From Curtobacterium flaccumfaciens pv. betae (GTDB lineage Bacteria > Actinomycetota > Actinomycetes > Actinomycetales > Microbacteriaceae): DNA of 64,000 nt. Made by a program: the position numbers and the translations under genes. Of this stretch, positions 50,694 through 62,422 are shown piece after piece; the stretch's first letter is position 1, and each line of letters starts with the position of its first letter. The stretch spans positions 3,348,001 to 3,412,000 of the forward strand of contig NZ_JAPJDC010000001.1 in assembly GCF_026241855.1 (NCBI RefSeq), in the 5' to 3' direction. The notes beneath the pieces are model-generated. The model had not been told where the DNA came from and did not search any database. It was given only the letters and a program-made list of their open reading frames with translations.

Positions 50694-52498
50694 GCCATCG
50701 CCTCCTGTCGTGCGGTCGCGTCGTCGTCGTCGAGCGACGAGATGACGTAGCGGTAGTGCTCGTTGGTGGCCATCAGGTCGTGGTGGGTCCCGACGGCCGT
50801 GACGACGCCGTTCTCCATCAGGGCGACCCGGTCGGCCAGCGTCACCGTCGACGGACGGTGCGCCACGAGGAGCGACGTGGTGTCGGCGAGCACGCGACGC
50901 AGGCCCGCCTCGACCCGCGCCTCGGTGTCGACGTCGAGCGCCGACAGCGGGTCGTCGAGCACGAGCACCGACGGCCGCGCGGCGATCGCGCGGGCGAGTG
51001 CCAGGCGCTGACGCTGGCCACCGGACAGCGACAGCCCCTCTTCACCGACTCGGGTGTCGACGCCGTCGGGCAGGTCGTCCACGAAGGACGCCTGCGCGAT
51101 GTCGAGCGCCTCGCGCATGAGCGCCTCGGCCTCGGCGCCCTGCACGTCCGGTCGACCGAGCAGCACGTTCTCACGCACGGTCGACGAGAACAGGGTGGCG
51201 TCCTCGAAGGCGACGCCCACGTGCCGGCGCAGTTCCTCGCGGGTGAGGTCGCGGATGTCGACCCCGTCGATCGTCACCGAACCGCCGGTCACGTCGTACA
51301 GACGCGGCACGAGCGAGAGCAGCGTCGTCTTGCCGCAGCCGGTGAGCCCGACGAGCGCCATGGTCTCGCCCGGCTGCAGCTGCAGTTCGACGCCGTTGAT
51401 CAGGTCCGGGTACTGCGGCGCGGAGTCCTGGTACCGGAAGTGCACGCCGTTGAACGACAGGGCACCGTGCGGCTCGGCGATCGTCTTCGGGTGCTCCGGG
51501 TCCGTGATGGTGTTCTCGGAGTCCATGACCTCGAAGAAACGGTCGACCGCCGTGCGGGTGTCGAACGTCATCGAGAGCAGGAAGCCGATCGACTCGATCG
51601 GGAACCGCAGCACCGTCGCCGTCGCGAAGAACGCGAACAGCTGGCCGACGCTGAGCTGCCCCTGCGACGCGAGCCAGATGCCGGCGAGCAGGCACAGGGC
51701 GAACGCGACGTCGGGCACGAGCAGCAGCCACAGCCAGATGCCCGCGATGGCCTTCGCCTTCTTGATCTCGGTGCCGCGCAGCGCCTCGGCCTGCTCGCTG
51801 AACTCCTCGAGCTTCGCGCCGCCGCGACCGAACGCCTTGAGCACGCGGATGCCGTGCACCGACTGCTCGACACTCGTGGCGAGGTCACCGACCTGGTCCT
51901 GGCTGCGGCGTGCGACGGCGGAGTACCGGCGCTCGAACAGCAGGCCGTTGATCCACAGCGGGATCGACGCGATCAGGAAGATCAGCCCGAGGATCCACCC
52001 GAAGGTGAACAGCACGACGAAGCCGACGACGATCGTCACGATGTTCACGACGAGCAGGACGACCCCGAAGGCCAGCCAGCGCCGGATCAGCGACAGGTCC
52101 GACACGGAACGGGACAGCAGCTGCCCGGACTCCCAGCGGTCGTGGAACGCGACCGGCAGGTCCTGCAGCTTCGCGTAGAGCGAGTTGCGCATGCTGGTCT
52201 CGATGCGGGTCGAGGGGCGCATCACCAGCCGGCGGCGCGAGGCGATGAAGAACGCCTCGAGCACGCCGAGGGCGAGCACCCCGAACCCGGCGGGCCAGAT
52301 CTGTGCGGAGTCGCGCGACGACAGCGGACCGTCGACGAGCCACTGCAGCACGTAAGGGATTGCGAGCGCCACCAGGGAGGCTCCCATCGCTGCGGCCATG
52401 CCGCCGATGAGGCGCCCCTGGTAGGGCTTCACGTAGGGGTAGATCCGCGCGATCGCGCGGAAGGTGGACGGGCGCGCCGTGGTGGGCGACTTGGACAT
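50690..52498 (-). CDS. ABC exporter half-transporter, first subunit of a heterodimer
   Basis: A 602-residue exporter with six membrane helices (about 30-325) and an ATPase domain. Walker A is GLTGCGKTT and the signature LSGGQRQR is intact, but Walker B ends LVLDDP, Asp replacing the catalytic Glu, so its own site is degenerate. It is upstream of the second subunit with a 4-bp overlap. The ATG at 52498 follows AGGACG; an ATG five codons earlier is possible. A GCTT microsatellite lies in its leader. Confidence 0.92.
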   Translation of the reverse strand: MSKSPTTARPSTFRAIARIYPYVKPYQGRLIGGMAAAMGASLVALAIPYVLQWLVDGPLSSRDSAQIWPAGFGVLALGVLEAFFIASRRRLVMRPSTRIETSMRNSLYAKLQDLPVAFHDRWESGQLLSRSVSDLSLIRRWLAFGVVLLVVNIVTIVVGFVVLFTFGWILGLIFLIASIPLWINGLLFERRYSAVARRSQDQVGDLATSVEQSVHGIRVLKAFGRGGAKLEEFSEQAEALRGTEIKKAKAIAGIWLWLLLVPDVAFALCLLAGIWLASQGQLSVGQLFAFFATATVLRFPIESIGFLLSMTFDTRTAVDRFFEVMDSENTITDPEHPKTIAEPHGALSFNGVHFRYQDSAPQYPDLINGVELQLQPGETMALVGLTGCGKTTLLSLVPRLYDVTGGSVTIDGVDIRDLTREELRRHVGVAFEDATLFSSTVRENVLLGRPDVQGAEAEALMREALDIAQASFVDDLPDGVDTRVGEEGLSLSGGQRQRLALARAIAARPSVLVLDDPLSALDVDTEARVEAGLRRVLADTTSLLVAHRPSTVTLADRVALMENGVVTAVGTHHDLMATNEHYRYVISSLDDDDATARQEAMA

Positions 52499-52554
52499 GC
52501 GTTGCGTCCTCATGCGTCTGCCGGGTCCCCGGGTCGCGCTGCGCGGTGCGTGCG

Positions 52555-52640
<86 letters not shown>

Positions 52641-52837
52641 CGTTGCGCGGCTTCGGCCTGGAGGCTCGGTGTGGCGTTGCGTGGTGATCATCGGCCGGGC
52701 GCGTGGTCGCGTCTCCGCCGTCACTCGCGTGACGTCGGTCGGGCCGGAGGCACCGAGGGAGCGTCGTCCCCCGGGTTCAGGCGGGTGGTTCGCGGACGCC
52801 GGTGGTGCTGCGCCGCGGGGCCGTGGGAACGGCCCGA

Positions 52838-52960
52838 CTAGACGGCGGCCGCGGCGCGGGGCCGCGGTGCGATCAGGGATCGCCGTGCGGGAGTGGTCCC
52901 CACGACGGACACGAGACCTGCGCGGGCGGCCGTCGCCACGGTTCCGGTCATGTTGTCCAT
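52838..52960 (-). CDS. Candidate small protein upstream of the ABC exporter
   Basis: A possible 40-residue peptide, starting MDNMTGTVATAARAGLVSVV and ending in a Pro/Arg/Ala-rich tail. The ATG has GGAGTG five bases upstream. A promoter can be proposed at TTGCGC, an 18-base spacer and TAGTCT (53049-53054, minus strand), giving an ~80-nt leader. No family recognised. It is in the same direction as the exporter pair. It may be a regulatory leader peptide, an exported peptide or a chance frame. Confidence 0.35.
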   Translation of the reverse strand: MDNMTGTVATAARAGLVSVVGTTPARRSLIAPRPRAAAAV

Positions 52961-53101
52961 CGTCACTCCAGTCGTCGTCTTCGTCACCGTTGTGTCCGCG
53001 GTGCCGCCGGTCCCGAGGGATCGTCGGCTGCCTGCCGCGGAGCCTTACAGACTATTCACAGTGACTCACGGGGCGCAATGGTTCGCCACCGATTGTTCAC
53101 A

Positions 53102-54736
53102 TCAGTGGAAGAAGTGGCGCTCGCTCGTGAAGTACATCGTGACGCCGGCGGCCTTCGCCGCGGCGATGACCTCGTCGTCGCGGACACTGCCACCGGGCTG
53201 CGCCACCGCACGGACACCGGCGTCGAGCAGCACCTGCAGGCCATCGGCGAACGGGAAGAACGCGTCCGACGCCGCCACGCTGCCGGTCGCGCGGTCACCG
53301 GCCCGGTTCACCGCGAGGTGGCAGGAGTCGACCCGGTTGACCTGGCCCATGCCGACACCGACGCTCGCGCCCTGGTTCGCCAGCAGGATGGCGTTCGACT
53401 TCACCGAACGGCTCGCCTTCCACGCGAAGGCCAGGTCGGCGAGGGTCTGCTCGTCGGCGGGCTCGCCGGCGACGAGGGTCCAGGTGGCCTGGTCGAAGCC
53501 CGTGAAGCGGTCGGCGTCCTGCACCAGGAACCCGCCGGAGATCTGCTTGACCTCGCGGTCGGCGAGCGCGAAGTCGGCCGGCAGCGTGAGCAGGCGGATG
53601 TTCTTCTTGCGCGACAGGATCTCGAGCGCCTCGGGGTCGAACCCGGGGGCGACGACGACCTCGGTGAAGATGTCCTTCACGGTCTCGGCCATGGCCACGG
53701 TGACCGGGCGGTTCGCGGCGATGACCCCGCCGAACGCCGAGAGCGGGTCGCAGGCGTGCGCGGCGGCATGGGCCGAGGCGATCGGGTCGGCGGAGTCGGC
53801 CGGAGCGATCGCGATGCCGCACGGGTTGGCGTGCTTGATGATCGCGACGGCGGGCTCGTCGAAGTCGAAGGCCGCACGGACCGCTGCGTCGGCGTCGACG
53901 TAGTTGTTGTACGACATCTCCTTGCCGTGCAGCTGCGTCGCCTGTGCGATGCCGGTGCCGTCCGACGTCGTGTAGAGCGCCGCGGCCTGGTGGGCGTTCT
54001 CGCCGTAGCGCAGGGTCGCCGACAGCTCGGCCTCGACCGCCAGGTGCTCGTCGAACGCACCGGGGGTCCGGATGTCGCCGGCGGTCGTCGGGGCCGCAGC
54101 GGCGGTGACGACGTCGCTCGCGAAGTAGGACGCCACCGCGGTGTCGTAGGCGGCGGTGTGCGCGAAGGCCTGGGCTGCGAGGCGCTTCCGGAGCTCGAGC
54201 GTGGTGCCGCCGGCACGGACGGCCTCGACGACCTCGGGGTAGGACGCCGGGGACACGACGATCGCCACGTTCGGGTGGTTCTTCGCCGAGGCGCGGACCA
54301 TCGCGGGGCCGCCGATGTCGACGTTCTCGACCACGGTCGCGGTGTCGGCACCCGACGCCACGGTCTCGACGAACGGGTACAGGTTCACGACGACGAGCTC
54401 GAACGGCGCGATGTCGAGGTCGGCGAGCTGCTGCTCGTGCGACTCGAGCCGCAGGTCGGCGAGCAGGCCGGCGTGCACCGACGGGTGCAGGGTCTTCACC
54501 CGGCCGTCGAGCGACTCGGGGAACCCGGTGACGCTCGCGACGTCGGTGACGGCGTAGCCGGCGTCACGGACGGTCTGCGCGGTGGAGCCGGTCGACACGA
54601 TCTCGACCCCGGAGTCGGCCAGGGCGCCGGCGAGCTCGAGCAGGCCGGACTTGTCGCTCACCGAGATCAGTGCACGGCGGACCGGGACCACGTCTCGGTC
54701 GCGGTAGAGGCTGGGGTCGGCTGCGTGCACGCTCAT
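53102..54736 (-). CDS. purH: Bifunctional AICAR transformylase/IMP cyclohydrolase
   Basis: Completes purine synthesis: AICAR plus 10-formyl-THF to FAICAR, then IMP. The 544-residue protein has the N-terminal MGS-like cyclohydrolase domain ([13 protein letters not shown] near 24-36; [16 protein letters not shown] near 77-92) and the C-terminal transformylase domain with KHANPCG and FFPFADG. The start overlaps the purN stop in ATGA, so purN-purH form one operon. Its formyl donor comes from FolD, linking it to the glyA-folD operon. Confidence 0.96.
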   Translation of the reverse strand: MSVHAADPSLYRDRDVVPVRRALISVSDKSGLLELAGALADSGVEIVSTGSTAQTVRDAGYAVTDVASVTGFPESLDGRVKTLHPSVHAGLLADLRLESHEQQLADLDIAPFELVVVNLYPFVETVASGADTATVVENVDIGGPAMVRASAKNHPNVAIVVSPASYPEVVEAVRAGGTTLELRKRLAAQAFAHTAAYDTAVASYFASDVVTAAAAPTTAGDIRTPGAFDEHLAVEAELSATLRYGENAHQAAALYTTSDGTGIAQATQLHGKEMSYNNYVDADAAVRAAFDFDEPAVAIIKHANPCGIAIAPADSADPIASAHAAAHACDPLSAFGGVIAANRPVTVAMAETVKDIFTEVVVAPGFDPEALEILSRKKNIRLLTLPADFALADREVKQISGGFLVQDADRFTGFDQATWTLVAGEPADEQTLADLAFAWKASRSVKSNAILLANQGASVGVGMGQVNRVDSCHLAVNRAGDRATGSVAASDAFFPFADGLQVLLDAGVRAVAQPGGSVRDDEVIAAAKAAGVTMYFTSERHFFH

Positions 54737-55326
54737 GCGCTCGGGGTGCCCTTCAGGTCGGTGGTGCCGTTGGCGATGTCGAGGATGGTCTGGATGAGCA
54801 GGCGGCGCTCGACCGGCTTGATGCGGTCGTGCAGCGTCGACTCGGTGTCACCCGGCAGCACCGGGATGCGCTCCTGCGCGAGGATCGGCCCCGTGTCGAC
54901 GCCGTCGTCGACCGCGATGACGCTCGCACCGGTCTCGGTGACCCCGGCGGCCAGGGCATCCCGCACGCCGTGGGCGCCGGGGAACTCGGGCAGGTACGCC
55001 GGGTGGGTGTTGATGATCCCCGGGGCGAACTCGGACACCACGGCCGGGGGCAGCAGGCGCATCAGGCCGGAGAGCACGAGCAGGTCGGGCGACCACGGGC
55101 GGATCTGCTCCGCCAGGGCCTGGCCCCACTCGGCGCGCGATTCGTAGCGGGTGAACGGCACCGTGAAGGTCGGGATCGAGAACTCCTCGCCCAGACCGAG
55201 GCCCTCGGCGTCACGGTCGGCACCGATGGCGACGACACGGGCGGGGTACTCGGCGTCGAAGGTCGCTTCGAGCAGGGCTCGGAGGTTCGACCCGGTACCG
55301 GAGATCAGGACGACCAGTTCGAGCAC
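54733..55326 (-). CDS. purN: Phosphoribosylglycinamide formyltransferase
   Basis: Formylates GAR with 10-formyl-THF in purine synthesis. The 197-residue protein shows [15 protein letters not shown] (phosphate loop, 6-20), [29 protein letters not shown] with catalytic Asn and His, and the Asp in [13 protein letters not shown] start seven bases after TAGGGT (55334-55339, minus strand), so probably leaderless. First gene of the purN-purH operon. Confidence 0.95.
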   Translation of the reverse strand: MLELVVLISGTGSNLRALLEATFDAEYPARVVAIGADRDAEGLGLGEEFSIPTFTVPFTRYESRAEWGQALAEQIRPWSPDLLVLSGLMRLLPPAVVSEFAPGIINTHPAYLPEFPGAHGVRDALAAGVTETGASVIAVDDGVDTGPILAQERIPVLPGDTESTLHDRIKPVERRLLIQTILDIANGTTDLKGTPSA

Positions 55327-55367
55327 GGCACCAACCCTACCGGCAGGCACGCACTCGACGGGCGCTG

Positions 55368-57398
55368 TTACCGGTCGTCCTTCGGCTGACGCCACCAGGG
55401 AAGTTCGTCCTCGGGGATCTGGTCGGTGACGTCCCACTTCGTCGGGCGGGACTGCTCCGCCGGCCTCGAGGCGGGCCCACGGGTGTCCGGCGCGACGTCC
55501 ACGCGGTCCGCCTCGGCCGTCTCGTCCACGTCGTCCCGGCCGGCGACGAACTCCTCGGTGCTCCACGGGAACGCGGGCTGGGCGTCGGTGGGCACCGGGG
55601 TGGGTGCAGCTGCCGGGGCGGGCGCTGCGGGCCGCTCGGAGCCGGGACGCTGGGGCTCGGCGTCGGAGCCGGTCACGCGGTCGCGGAGTGCACCGGCTCG
55701 CCCCCGGACACCCTCGGCCGCGCCGGCCAGGCGGTCGCGGAGGCCGCCCAGGGCTGCTCGTCCGACGCTGCGGCGCTCCGGTCCGGGCTCGGCGGCCAGG
55801 CGGTCGGCGGCCACCGCGTCGGTCTTCGCCCAGTCGGGGAGCTCGACGTCGTGGTCGGTGTCGCCCGCGCGCGGTGCGACGGGTGCGGGTGCGGGTGTGG
55901 GCCGTGCGGGTGCCGCGTCGGCGGGCTCGCTGCGGATCGGCTCGCTGCTGACCGGCTCGGTCGCGTGCTCGGTCGTCCCGCGGGGCCGTGCGGCGGTCGA
56001 TCCGTCGTGGGACTCCTCGACCACGAAGCGGTGCACGTCGGTGGTGCGCCCGGCACCGGCCTGGTCGAGCGCGGCGAGCAGGGAACCCTCACCGAGGTCG
56101 ACCCCGGCGCGCGCCGTGTCGTGGTCATCGTCAGATTCGTCGGCCTCGGTCCAGCGCTCCCGCGTCCATCCGCGGTCCGGCAGCCGGACCAGGTCACTGC
56201 CCGCGGCGAGGGCGATGATCGCCGGCAGGCCGACCTCGAGTGCGGCGAACCCACCGACCGCCAGGGCGTTCGGGCCGACGTCGGCCAGGCGCCCGGGGCC
56301 GAACGAACCGGAGGACACCCAGGCGATGAGCCCCGTGAGCACACCGGCCACGAGTCCTGCGACGACGCCGCCGAGCGCACGGTGCAGCGCGGAGTCGGCG
56401 GCGCCCAGGGCCCGCACCAACCGCGGTCGCATCGAGCCGCCGATCGCGAACCCGGCGATGACCGGCACGAGGACCCAGACGAGCCCGAAGGTGTGACCGG
56501 AGGTCGGCAAGGCGCCGAAGACCGGCAGACCGGGGATCGGGCCCAGGGTCGTGGCGATCGGGGACACGCTCGACCCGGTGCCGATGGCGAACCCGGGGCC
56601 GATCAGCCACGAGGTCGCCCACCCGACGAAGTCCGGCAGGAACGCGAGCTGCCCGACGGTGAGCGCGACGCCGCCGATGACCCCCGCGTGCGACTGCTCG
56701 TACAGGGTGATGACCTCGGCGAACGAGGTGAAGAGGAGCAGGCCGACGAGCACCGCGGCCACGCCGACGACCACGGCGGTCGCGGCGGTCCCGGCGCGCA
56801 GGCCGAACCCGGCGACGGACCGCCAGACGGCGGGGATGCGGTCGACCAGGTCGATGACCCGCTGGGTGCCGGCGTCGGCGGGCAGGTCACGGCGACGACG
56901 GCAGACCTCGGAGGCGGCGAGTGCGGGGATCCCGAACCAGAGCGCCGGCAGCACCACGGCCTGCCAGAGCGTGGGGCGGGTGGCGGCGGAGGTCGACGAC
57001 AGCGCGACGGCCAGACCGAGGAGCGCGACGACGGCGGTCCCGACCAGCAGCCCGGTGGTGCGGTGCTCGGTCTCCGCGAACCGACGTCCGGCGCGGGCGC
57101 CGAGCCAGGCCGTCACGACCGCGAACCCGAGGGCCGCCAGGGTGACGTGGATGGGGTCGGCGGCGCCGCTGACCCCGGTGCTCTTGGCGAGTGCGGACCC
57201 GAGCAGGAACGAGACGTCGACGCCGTGTCCGACGAGCCACACGCTGCCGGTGGCCTTCCAGAACACGTCCCAGTCGACCTGCAGGCCGTACTCGAACCCC
57301 CAGAGCAGCGTCAGGGGCACGAGGGCGATCCCGATGCCGACGCCGACCGTCACGACCGCCTCGATCGCGGCGAGCAGAGCGGTTCCCAGGCGGTTCAT
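55368..57398 (-). CDS. DUF6350 family polytopic membrane protein
   Basis: A 676-residue protein with about ten membrane helices in residues 8-430 and a long cytosolic tail (about 440-676) that is acidic, proline-rich and apparently disordered, ending [13 protein letters not shown]. It occupies the standard actinobacterial position between sucCD and purNH. The function is unknown, although PerM-like cell-division roles have been proposed for related proteins. The tail contains [20 protein letters not shown], a possible amphipathic helix. Confidence 0.85.
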   Translation of the reverse strand: MNRLGTALLAAIEAVVTVGVGIGIALVPLTLLWGFEYGLQVDWDVFWKATGSVWLVGHGVDVSFLLGSALAKSTGVSGAADPIHVTLAALGFAVVTAWLGARAGRRFAETEHRTTGLLVGTAVVALLGLAVALSSTSAATRPTLWQAVVLPALWFGIPALAASEVCRRRRDLPADAGTQRVIDLVDRIPAVWRSVAGFGLRAGTAATAVVVGVAAVLVGLLLFTSFAEVITLYEQSHAGVIGGVALTVGQLAFLPDFVGWATSWLIGPGFAIGTGSSVSPIATTLGPIPGLPVFGALPTSGHTFGLVWVLVPVIAGFAIGGSMRPRLVRALGAADSALHRALGGVVAGLVAGVLTGLIAWVSSGSFGPGRLADVGPNALAVGGFAALEVGLPAIIALAAGSDLVRLPDRGWTRERWTEADESDDDHDTARAGVDLGEGSLLAALDQAGAGRTTDVHRFVVEESHDGSTAARPRGTTEHATEPVSSEPIRSEPADAAPARPTPAPAPVAPRAGDTDHDVELPDWAKTDAVAADRLAAEPGPERRSVGRAALGGLRDRLAGAAEGVRGRAGALRDRVTGSDAEPQRPGSERPAAPAPAAAPTPVPTDAQPAFPWSTEEFVAGRDDVDETAEADRVDVAPDTRGPASRPAEQSRPTKWDVTDQIPEDELPWWRQPKDDR

Positions 57399-57454
57399 CG
57401 CAGCGAGGATACGTGCCCCTCGCGCGGCCACCCCGGAGCCGCGCGGCTGCCGAC

Positions 57455-57524
57455 GCAAAACACCGGTGTTCGCAGGACGAACACGCGCAGGACGCGGTTC
57501 AACCGACGAACACCGGTGTTGTGC
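57455..57524. repeat. Hairpin repeat, family D copy 2 (inverted)
   Basis: AACACCGGTGTTCGCAGGACG at the left and GACGAACACCGGTGTTGTGCG at the right, with GCGGTTCAACCG between. The complement aligns with copy 1 (36878-36943) along the full ~65 bp. It lies between the sucD stop and the DUF6350 start. Confidence 0.72.
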
Positions 57525-57539
57525 GGAACGGACGGACCG

Positions 57540-58427
57540 CTAGCGAGCGGCGACGACCTCGCGCAGCAGCGCGGCGGTCTCGGACGGCGTCTTGCCGACC
57601 TTGACGCCGGCGGCCTCGAGCGCCTGCTTCTTCGCCTCGGCGGTACCGGCCGAACCGGACACGATCGCGCCGGCGTGGCCCATCGTCTTGCCCTCGGGAG
57701 CGGTGAAGCCCGCGACGTAGCCGACGACCGGCTTGGTGACGTGCGCCTTGATGAACTCGGCGGCACGCTCTTCCGCGTCGCCACCGATCTCGCCGATCAT
57801 CACGATGGCCTCGGTCTCGGGGTCGGCCTCGAACGCGGCGAGCGCGTCGATGTGCGTGGTGCCGATGACCGGGTCGCCGCCGATGCCGATGGCGGTCGAG
57901 AAGCCGAGGTCCCGGAGCTCGTACATCATCTGGTAGGTCAGGGTGCCGGACTTCGAGACGAGCCCGATCGGGCCCTTGCCGGTGATCGTCGCCGGGGTGA
58001 TGCCGACGAGGGACTCCCCCGGGGTGATGATGCCGGGGCAGTTCGGCCCGATGATCCGGGTCGTGCCGCCCTTCGCCTTGGCGTGCGCCCAGAACTCGGC
58101 CGAGTCCTGCACGGGGATGCCCTCGGTGATGACGACGACGAGCGGGATCTCGGCGTCGATGGCCTCCGTCACGGCGTCCTTCGCGAACGCCGGCGGGACG
58201 AAGACGATCGAGACGTCGGCACCGGTGGTGTCGATGGCCTCGCGCACCGAACCGAAGACCGGCAGCGACACGTCGCCGTGGGTGACGGTGGTGCCGGCCT
58301 TGCGGGCGTTCACGCCGCCGACGACGTTCGTGCCGGCCTTGAGCATCAGGGCGGTGTGCTTCGTGCCCTCGCCACCGGTGATGCCCTGGACGATGACCTT
58401 GGAGTCCTTGTTGAGGAAGATCGACAT
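57540..58427 (-). CDS. sucD: Succinyl-CoA synthetase alpha subunit
   Basis: The alpha subunit of the TCA-cycle ligase making succinate and NTP from succinyl-CoA. The 295-residue protein has an N-terminal CoA-binding Rossmann domain ([13 protein letters not shown]) and [14 protein letters not shown]. The active-site histidine that becomes phosphorylated is in [12 protein letters not shown]. It follows sucC by 11 bp. The stop is TAG. Confidence 0.96.
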   Translation of the reverse strand: MSIFLNKDSKVIVQGITGGEGTKHTALMLKAGTNVVGGVNARKAGTTVTHGDVSLPVFGSVREAIDTTGADVSIVFVPPAFAKDAVTEAIDAEIPLVVVITEGIPVQDSAEFWAHAKAKGGTTRIIGPNCPGIITPGESLVGITPATITGKGPIGLVSKSGTLTYQMMYELRDLGFSTAIGIGGDPVIGTTHIDALAAFEADPETEAIVMIGEIGGDAEERAAEFIKAHVTKPVVGYVAGFTAPEGKTMGHAGAIVSGSAGTAEAKKQALEAAGVKVGKTPSETAALLREVVAAR

Positions 58428-58438
58428 GGTCAGTCCCT

Positions 58439-59608
58439 TCAGGCCGCTGCGGCGGCGAGTTCGGCGGCCTTCTCGGCCGCATCGTCCATGGTCGCGGCGA
58501 CGGTGACGAGCGGGTGCGCTGCCTCCGCCAGGATCCGGCGACCCTCTTCCACGTTGTTGCCGTCGAGGCGCACGACGAGCGGCTTGGTGGCCGCGTCGCC
58601 GAGGATGCCGAGCGCGGTGACGATGCCGTTCGCGACGGCGTCGCAGGCCGTGATGCCGCCGAAGACGTTCACGAACACGCTCTTCACCTGCGGGTCGCCG
58701 AGGATGACGTCGAGGCCGTTGGCCATGACCTCGGCCGAGGCGCCGCCGCCGATGTCGAGGAAGTTGGCGGGCTTCACGCCGCCGTGGCGCTCACCGGCGT
58801 AGGCGACGACGTCGAGCGTCGACATGACGAGCCCCGCGCCGTTGCCGATGACGCCGACCTGGCCGTCGAGCTTGACGTAGTTCAGCCCGTGGGCCTTCGC
58901 CTTGGCCTCGAGCGGGTCCTCGCTGGCGGTGTCCTCGAGGTCCTTGTGGCCCTCGTGGCGGAAGTCGGCGTTCTCGTCGAGCGAGACCTTGCCGTCGAGT
59001 GCCAGGATCTGGCCGTCGCCGGTGCGGACGAGGGGGTTCACCTCGACGAGGGTCGCGTCCTCGCCCTTGTACACGTCGTAGAGCTTCACGAAGACGTCGG
59101 CGACCTGATCGCGGAGCGACTCCGGGAAGTTCGCCTGCGCGGCGATCTCGAGCGCGGCGGCCTTGTCGATGCCCGTCAGCGGGTCGACCTCGACCCGGGC
59201 GAGCGCCTCGGGCTTCTCGACGGCGAGCTGCTCGATCTCCATGCCACCCTCGACGCTGGTGAGCGAGAGGTAGGAGCGGTTGGCCCGGTCGAGCAGCACG
59301 GAGAAGTAGAACTCCTCGGCGATGTCCGCACCCTGGGCGACCATGACGCGCTGGACGGTGTGGCCCTTGATGTCGAGGCCGAGGATGGCCTGCGCGTGCT
59401 CGAACGCCTCGTCCGGGGTCTTCGCGACCTTCACGCCGCCGGCCTTGCCGCGACCGCCGACCTTCACCTGCGCCTTGACGACGACGACGCCACCGATCTT
59501 CTCGGCCGCCGCCTTCGCCTGCTCGGGGGTGTCGGCGATGATCCCCTGCAACACGGGGACGCCGTAGGACTCGAAGAGGTCCCTGGCCTGATACTCGAAA
59601 AGATCCAC
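58439..59608 (-). CDS. sucC: Succinyl-CoA synthetase beta subunit
   Basis: The nucleotide-binding beta subunit of succinyl-CoA ligase. The 389-residue protein has an ATP-grasp domain ([19 protein letters not shown] at the start, [16 protein letters not shown] for the glycine loop) and the C-terminal ligase domain with [16 protein letters not shown]. The GTG start at 59608 is preceded by GGAAGAAG. It is the first gene of the sucC-sucD operon, divergent from recQ. Confidence 0.96.
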   Translation of the reverse strand: MDLFEYQARDLFESYGVPVLQGIIADTPEQAKAAAEKIGGVVVVKAQVKVGGRGKAGGVKVAKTPDEAFEHAQAILGLDIKGHTVQRVMVAQGADIAEEFYFSVLLDRANRSYLSLTSVEGGMEIEQLAVEKPEALARVEVDPLTGIDKAAALEIAAQANFPESLRDQVADVFVKLYDVYKGEDATLVEVNPLVRTGDGQILALDGKVSLDENADFRHEGHKDLEDTASEDPLEAKAKAHGLNYVKLDGQVGVIGNGAGLVMSTLDVVAYAGERHGGVKPANFLDIGGGASAEVMANGLDVILGDPQVKSVFVNVFGGITACDAVANGIVTALGILGDAATKPLVVRLDGNNVEEGRRILAEAAHPLVTVAATMDDAAEKAAELAAAAA

Positions 59609-59667
59609 GCTGTTCTTCTTCCCGCACGGTTCGTGCGATCGGCATCGGTTTCCCGGTCGCGCTCTCC

Positions 59668-59714
59668 ACATCGAGGGTCGCTCGATGTCGAGACAACGGC
59701 CGCCACGCAGCCTA
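59668..59714 (-). promoter_or_regulatory. sucC promoter with downstream palindrome
   Basis: TAGGCT on the minus strand (59709-59714) is a likely -10 box. ACATCGAG-GGTCG-CTCGATGT (59668-59688) is a perfect 8-5-8 palindrome about 15-35 bases into the leader, which could be an operator or an RNA hairpin. The 241-bp gap to recQ contains no gene. Confidence 0.45.
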
Positions 59715-59849
59715 GCGCTGCTCGGTGGACGGCCGGTGCACGTCGGGCACACCCGAGGACAAGCCGATCGGGACCGGGCACCTGAAGCGCACGATCCGCT
59801 GCGCGCACTGCTGGGACCGGCCCGAGCTCGAGCTCGGCACTGTGGATCG

Positions 59850-61481
59850 GTGCAACCCGAACTCCGTACCCGCGCCACCGAGGTCTTCGGCTGGACGCTC
59901 CGCCCCGACCAGGAGTCCGTCATCGACGCCGTGCTCGAGGGCCGTGACGCCCTGGCGGTCATGCCCACCGGATCGGGGAAGTCCGCGATCTACCAGGTCG
60001 CCGGCCTCGGGCTGGACGGCCTCGTCGTGGTCGTCTCCCCGCTCGTGGCGCTGCAGGAGGACCAGGTGGTCGGGCTCGAGCACCACTCCGACGCACCCCG
60101 AGCCGTCGCCCTGAACGCCACGAAGAAGGCACGGGACGTCGCCGATGCGTGGGACGCCGTCGCCGCGAGCGAGGTCGGGTACGTGTTCCTCGCCCCCGAA
60201 CAGCTGGTGAAGGACGACGTGCTCGAGCGACTCCGCGATGCCGGGGTCGCGCTGGTCGCCGTCGACGAGGCGCACTGCATCTCGTCGTGGGGTCACGACT
60301 TCCGACCGGACTACCTGGCGCTCGGCGAGGTCGCGGAGCGCCTGGGCCGCCCGCCGGTGCTCGCACTGACCGCCACGGGTTCCGCTCCGGTGCGGGACGA
60401 CATCGTCGAGCGGCTCGGTATGCGCGACCCGTTCGTGCTCGCCTCGGGGTTCGACCGTCCCGGCATCCGGCTCGAGGTGGTCCGGCACGCCGAGGACGCC
60501 GAGAAGCGCCAGGCCGTGGTCGACCAGGTCGCCGAGCTCGACGGACCCACGGTCGTCTACGTCGCCACCCGCGCCGCGACCACGGAGTACGCCGACGCCC
60601 TCGCCGCCCGTGGTCGCCGCGCACAGCCGTACCACGCCGGCATGCGGGTGGCGGAGCGCGAGGCCGTGCACACCGGGTTCCTGGACGGCGACGTCGACGT
60701 GGTGGTCGCGACGAGCGCCTTCGGCATGGGCATCGACAAGCCCGACGTCCGGTACGTCGTGCACGCCGACGTCCCCGAGTCGATCGACGCCTACTACCAG
60801 GAGATCGGGCGGGCCGGGCGGGACGCCGAACCGGCCGGCGCCACCCTGCACTACCGCGCCGAGGACTTCGGCCTGCGCACGTTCTTCGCGTCCGGCTCGC
60901 CGCGACCCGCCTCGGTCCGGGCCGTGTTCGACGCCGTCCCGGCGACCGGTTCGATCGCCCGCTCCGCACTGGTGGAGGCCGCTGGCCTGTCGGCCCGTAC
61001 CGCCGGTCGAGCACTCAACGCCCTGCTCGACGCCGGCGCCCTGCGCGACGACGTCGACGGTGTCTCCCGGGTGCCGGACGGCCCGCAGGACGCCGACCGT
61101 GCGGCACGTGCGACAGCCGACCGTGCCGCCGAACGGGAGCGGGTCGAGGAGTCCCGCATCGCGATGATGCGCCAGCTCGCCGAGACGACGGGGTGCCGCC
61201 GCCAGTTCCTGCTCGGCTACTTCGGCGACGAGCTGCCGGAGCCGTGCGGGAACTGCGACACCTGCTCGTCCGGCACGGCACGCGAGGCCTCCGCCCACGT
61301 CGCCGACGGGGCGAACGACGCGGCCTGGCCGCCGGATGCGCGCGTCGAGCACGCCGAGTGGGGCACGGGCGTGGTGATGAGCACGGAAGAGGACCGCGTC
61401 ACGGTGTTCTTCGAGTCCGCCGGCTACCGCACCCTCGCACTCGCCGACGTCGAGCAACGCGACCTGCTCGAACGCGTCTGA
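59850..61481 (+). CDS. recQ: RecQ family ATP-dependent DNA helicase
   Basis: A 3'-5' DNA helicase of 543 residues for recombination and repair. Walker A is MPTGSGKS (near 37-44), the DEAH box is [16 protein letters not shown], and motif VI is QEIGRAGRD. The RecQ zinc-binding region ([20 protein letters not shown]) is present but there is no HRDC domain. The end, [31 protein letters not shown], resembles the small Tudor-like tail of PcrA/UvrD helicases. GTG start chosen at the family-like N-terminus. Confidence 0.93.
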   Translation: MQPELRTRATEVFGWTLRPDQESVIDAVLEGRDALAVMPTGSGKSAIYQVAGLGLDGLVVVVSPLVALQEDQVVGLEHHSDAPRAVALNATKKARDVADAWDAVAASEVGYVFLAPEQLVKDDVLERLRDAGVALVAVDEAHCISSWGHDFRPDYLALGEVAERLGRPPVLALTATGSAPVRDDIVERLGMRDPFVLASGFDRPGIRLEVVRHAEDAEKRQAVVDQVAELDGPTVVYVATRAATTEYADALAARGRRAQPYHAGMRVAEREAVHTGFLDGDVDVVVATSAFGMGIDKPDVRYVVHADVPESIDAYYQEIGRAGRDAEPAGATLHYRAEDFGLRTFFASGSPRPASVRAVFDAVPATGSIARSALVEAAGLSARTAGRALNALLDAGALRDDVDGVSRVPDGPQDADRAARATADRAAERERVEESRIAMMRQLAETTGCRRQFLLGYFGDELPEPCGNCDTCSSGTAREASAHVADGANDAAWPPDARVEHAEWGTGVVMSTEEDRVTVFFESAGYRTLALADVEQRDLLERV

Positions 61482-61713
61482 ACGAACCAGGGACGAAAGC
61501 GCAGGCGGTCAGCGCGCCGGCCCGGACGACCCGGGCGGGGAAGGCGCGGTCGCTCGACCACCCGTCGGCGACCGCGCTCCACTCCCCCGAGCATCGGCGA
61601 TGCTGCCGTGGCGGTGTGACCGGCAGGTGACGCCCGGGTGAACACGACACGAAACCGGACGGCCGCCAAGCGCCGGCGGGTAGGCAGGAAGCCCGCAACG
61701 GAAAGGAACCACC

Positions 61714-62013
61714 ATGAGCGACCCCGGCATCAGCCCCGTCGACGACTTCGAGTCCCAGCAGCGTCGCGACGACGACGTCGACCGTGAGCACGTCGGCCCG
61801 TACGAGGTGGACGAGGCCGAGGAGTCCCTCGAGACGGTGACGAACGACGCGGTCGCCGGCGAGACGGTCGAGCCGCAGCCCGGTGACGGCTCCGACGACG
61901 GTCCGACCGGTGGCTCCCCGCGCGAGGGCTCGCCCGACCTGTGGGAGCACGAGAACGAGCAGGACGAGGACCGCGCCGACCTCGGCAACGACCTCGGCAC
62001 GAAGCCGCTCTGA
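61714..62013 (+). CDS. Hypothetical acidic, disordered protein
   Basis: A 99-residue, very acidic protein (about one third Asp/Glu) with almost no hydrophobic core and many Gly, Pro and Ser, so probably intrinsically disordered. GAAAGGAACC is a good ribosome site. No family recognised. The 232 bp upstream hold no gene or clear repeat; GGGTAGG at about 61677 could be part of a stress sigma promoter but is weak. Confidence 0.7.
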   Translation: MSDPGISPVDDFESQQRRDDDVDREHVGPYEVDEAEESLETVTNDAVAGETVEPQPGDGSDDGPTGGSPREGSPDLWEHENEQDEDRADLGNDLGTKPL

Positions 62014-62056
62014 GCTGATCAGGCTCCCCCGGAACACGGCTCGGTAGCATCGGGCC

Positions 62057-62422
62057 GTGTTCCGACGAGTCCGTGCCAGCGTCCGCAGCATGCCTTCGGC
62101 AGCGCGGCTGCTGGCGGTCGCGGCGATGCTCCTGGTCGCCGCCTCGGCGCACCTCGCCGCCCGCTCGGAACCCGGTGGCCGCTGGGTGCCGCTCCTCGTC
62201 GTCGGCGTTCTCGGTGCGGTCGTCACCGGGTCACCGGCCCATCTCTGGCCGCTCCCCGCGATCTGGCTCGTCGCGACGCTCCTCGCCCTGACCGGTGACG
62301 CACCCGTCGACGCCTCGTGTGCACTGGTCGCCCTGGTCGTCGGCGCCGTCGCGCTCCTGGCGGCGATCGCCGTGGACCTGTGGCCCGTCCTGCGGGCGCG
62401 ACGCCGACGGGGTGCGGCGTGA
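62057..62422 (+). CDS. Hypothetical membrane protein
   Basis: A 121-residue protein with four predicted membrane helices (near 17-35, 43-60, 65-80 and 86-108) and a basic tail RARRRRGAA. No family assigned. TAGCAT (62045-62050) ends six bases before the GTG, indicating a leaderless mRNA. Its stop overlaps the GTG of the MpaB-like gene, so both are probably cotranscribed. Confidence 0.72.
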   Translation: MFRRVRASVRSMPSAARLLAVAAMLLVAASAHLAARSEPGGRWVPLLVVGVLGAVVTGSPAHLWPLPAIWLVATLLALTGDAPVDASCALVALVVGAVALLAAIAVDLWPVLRARRRRGAA

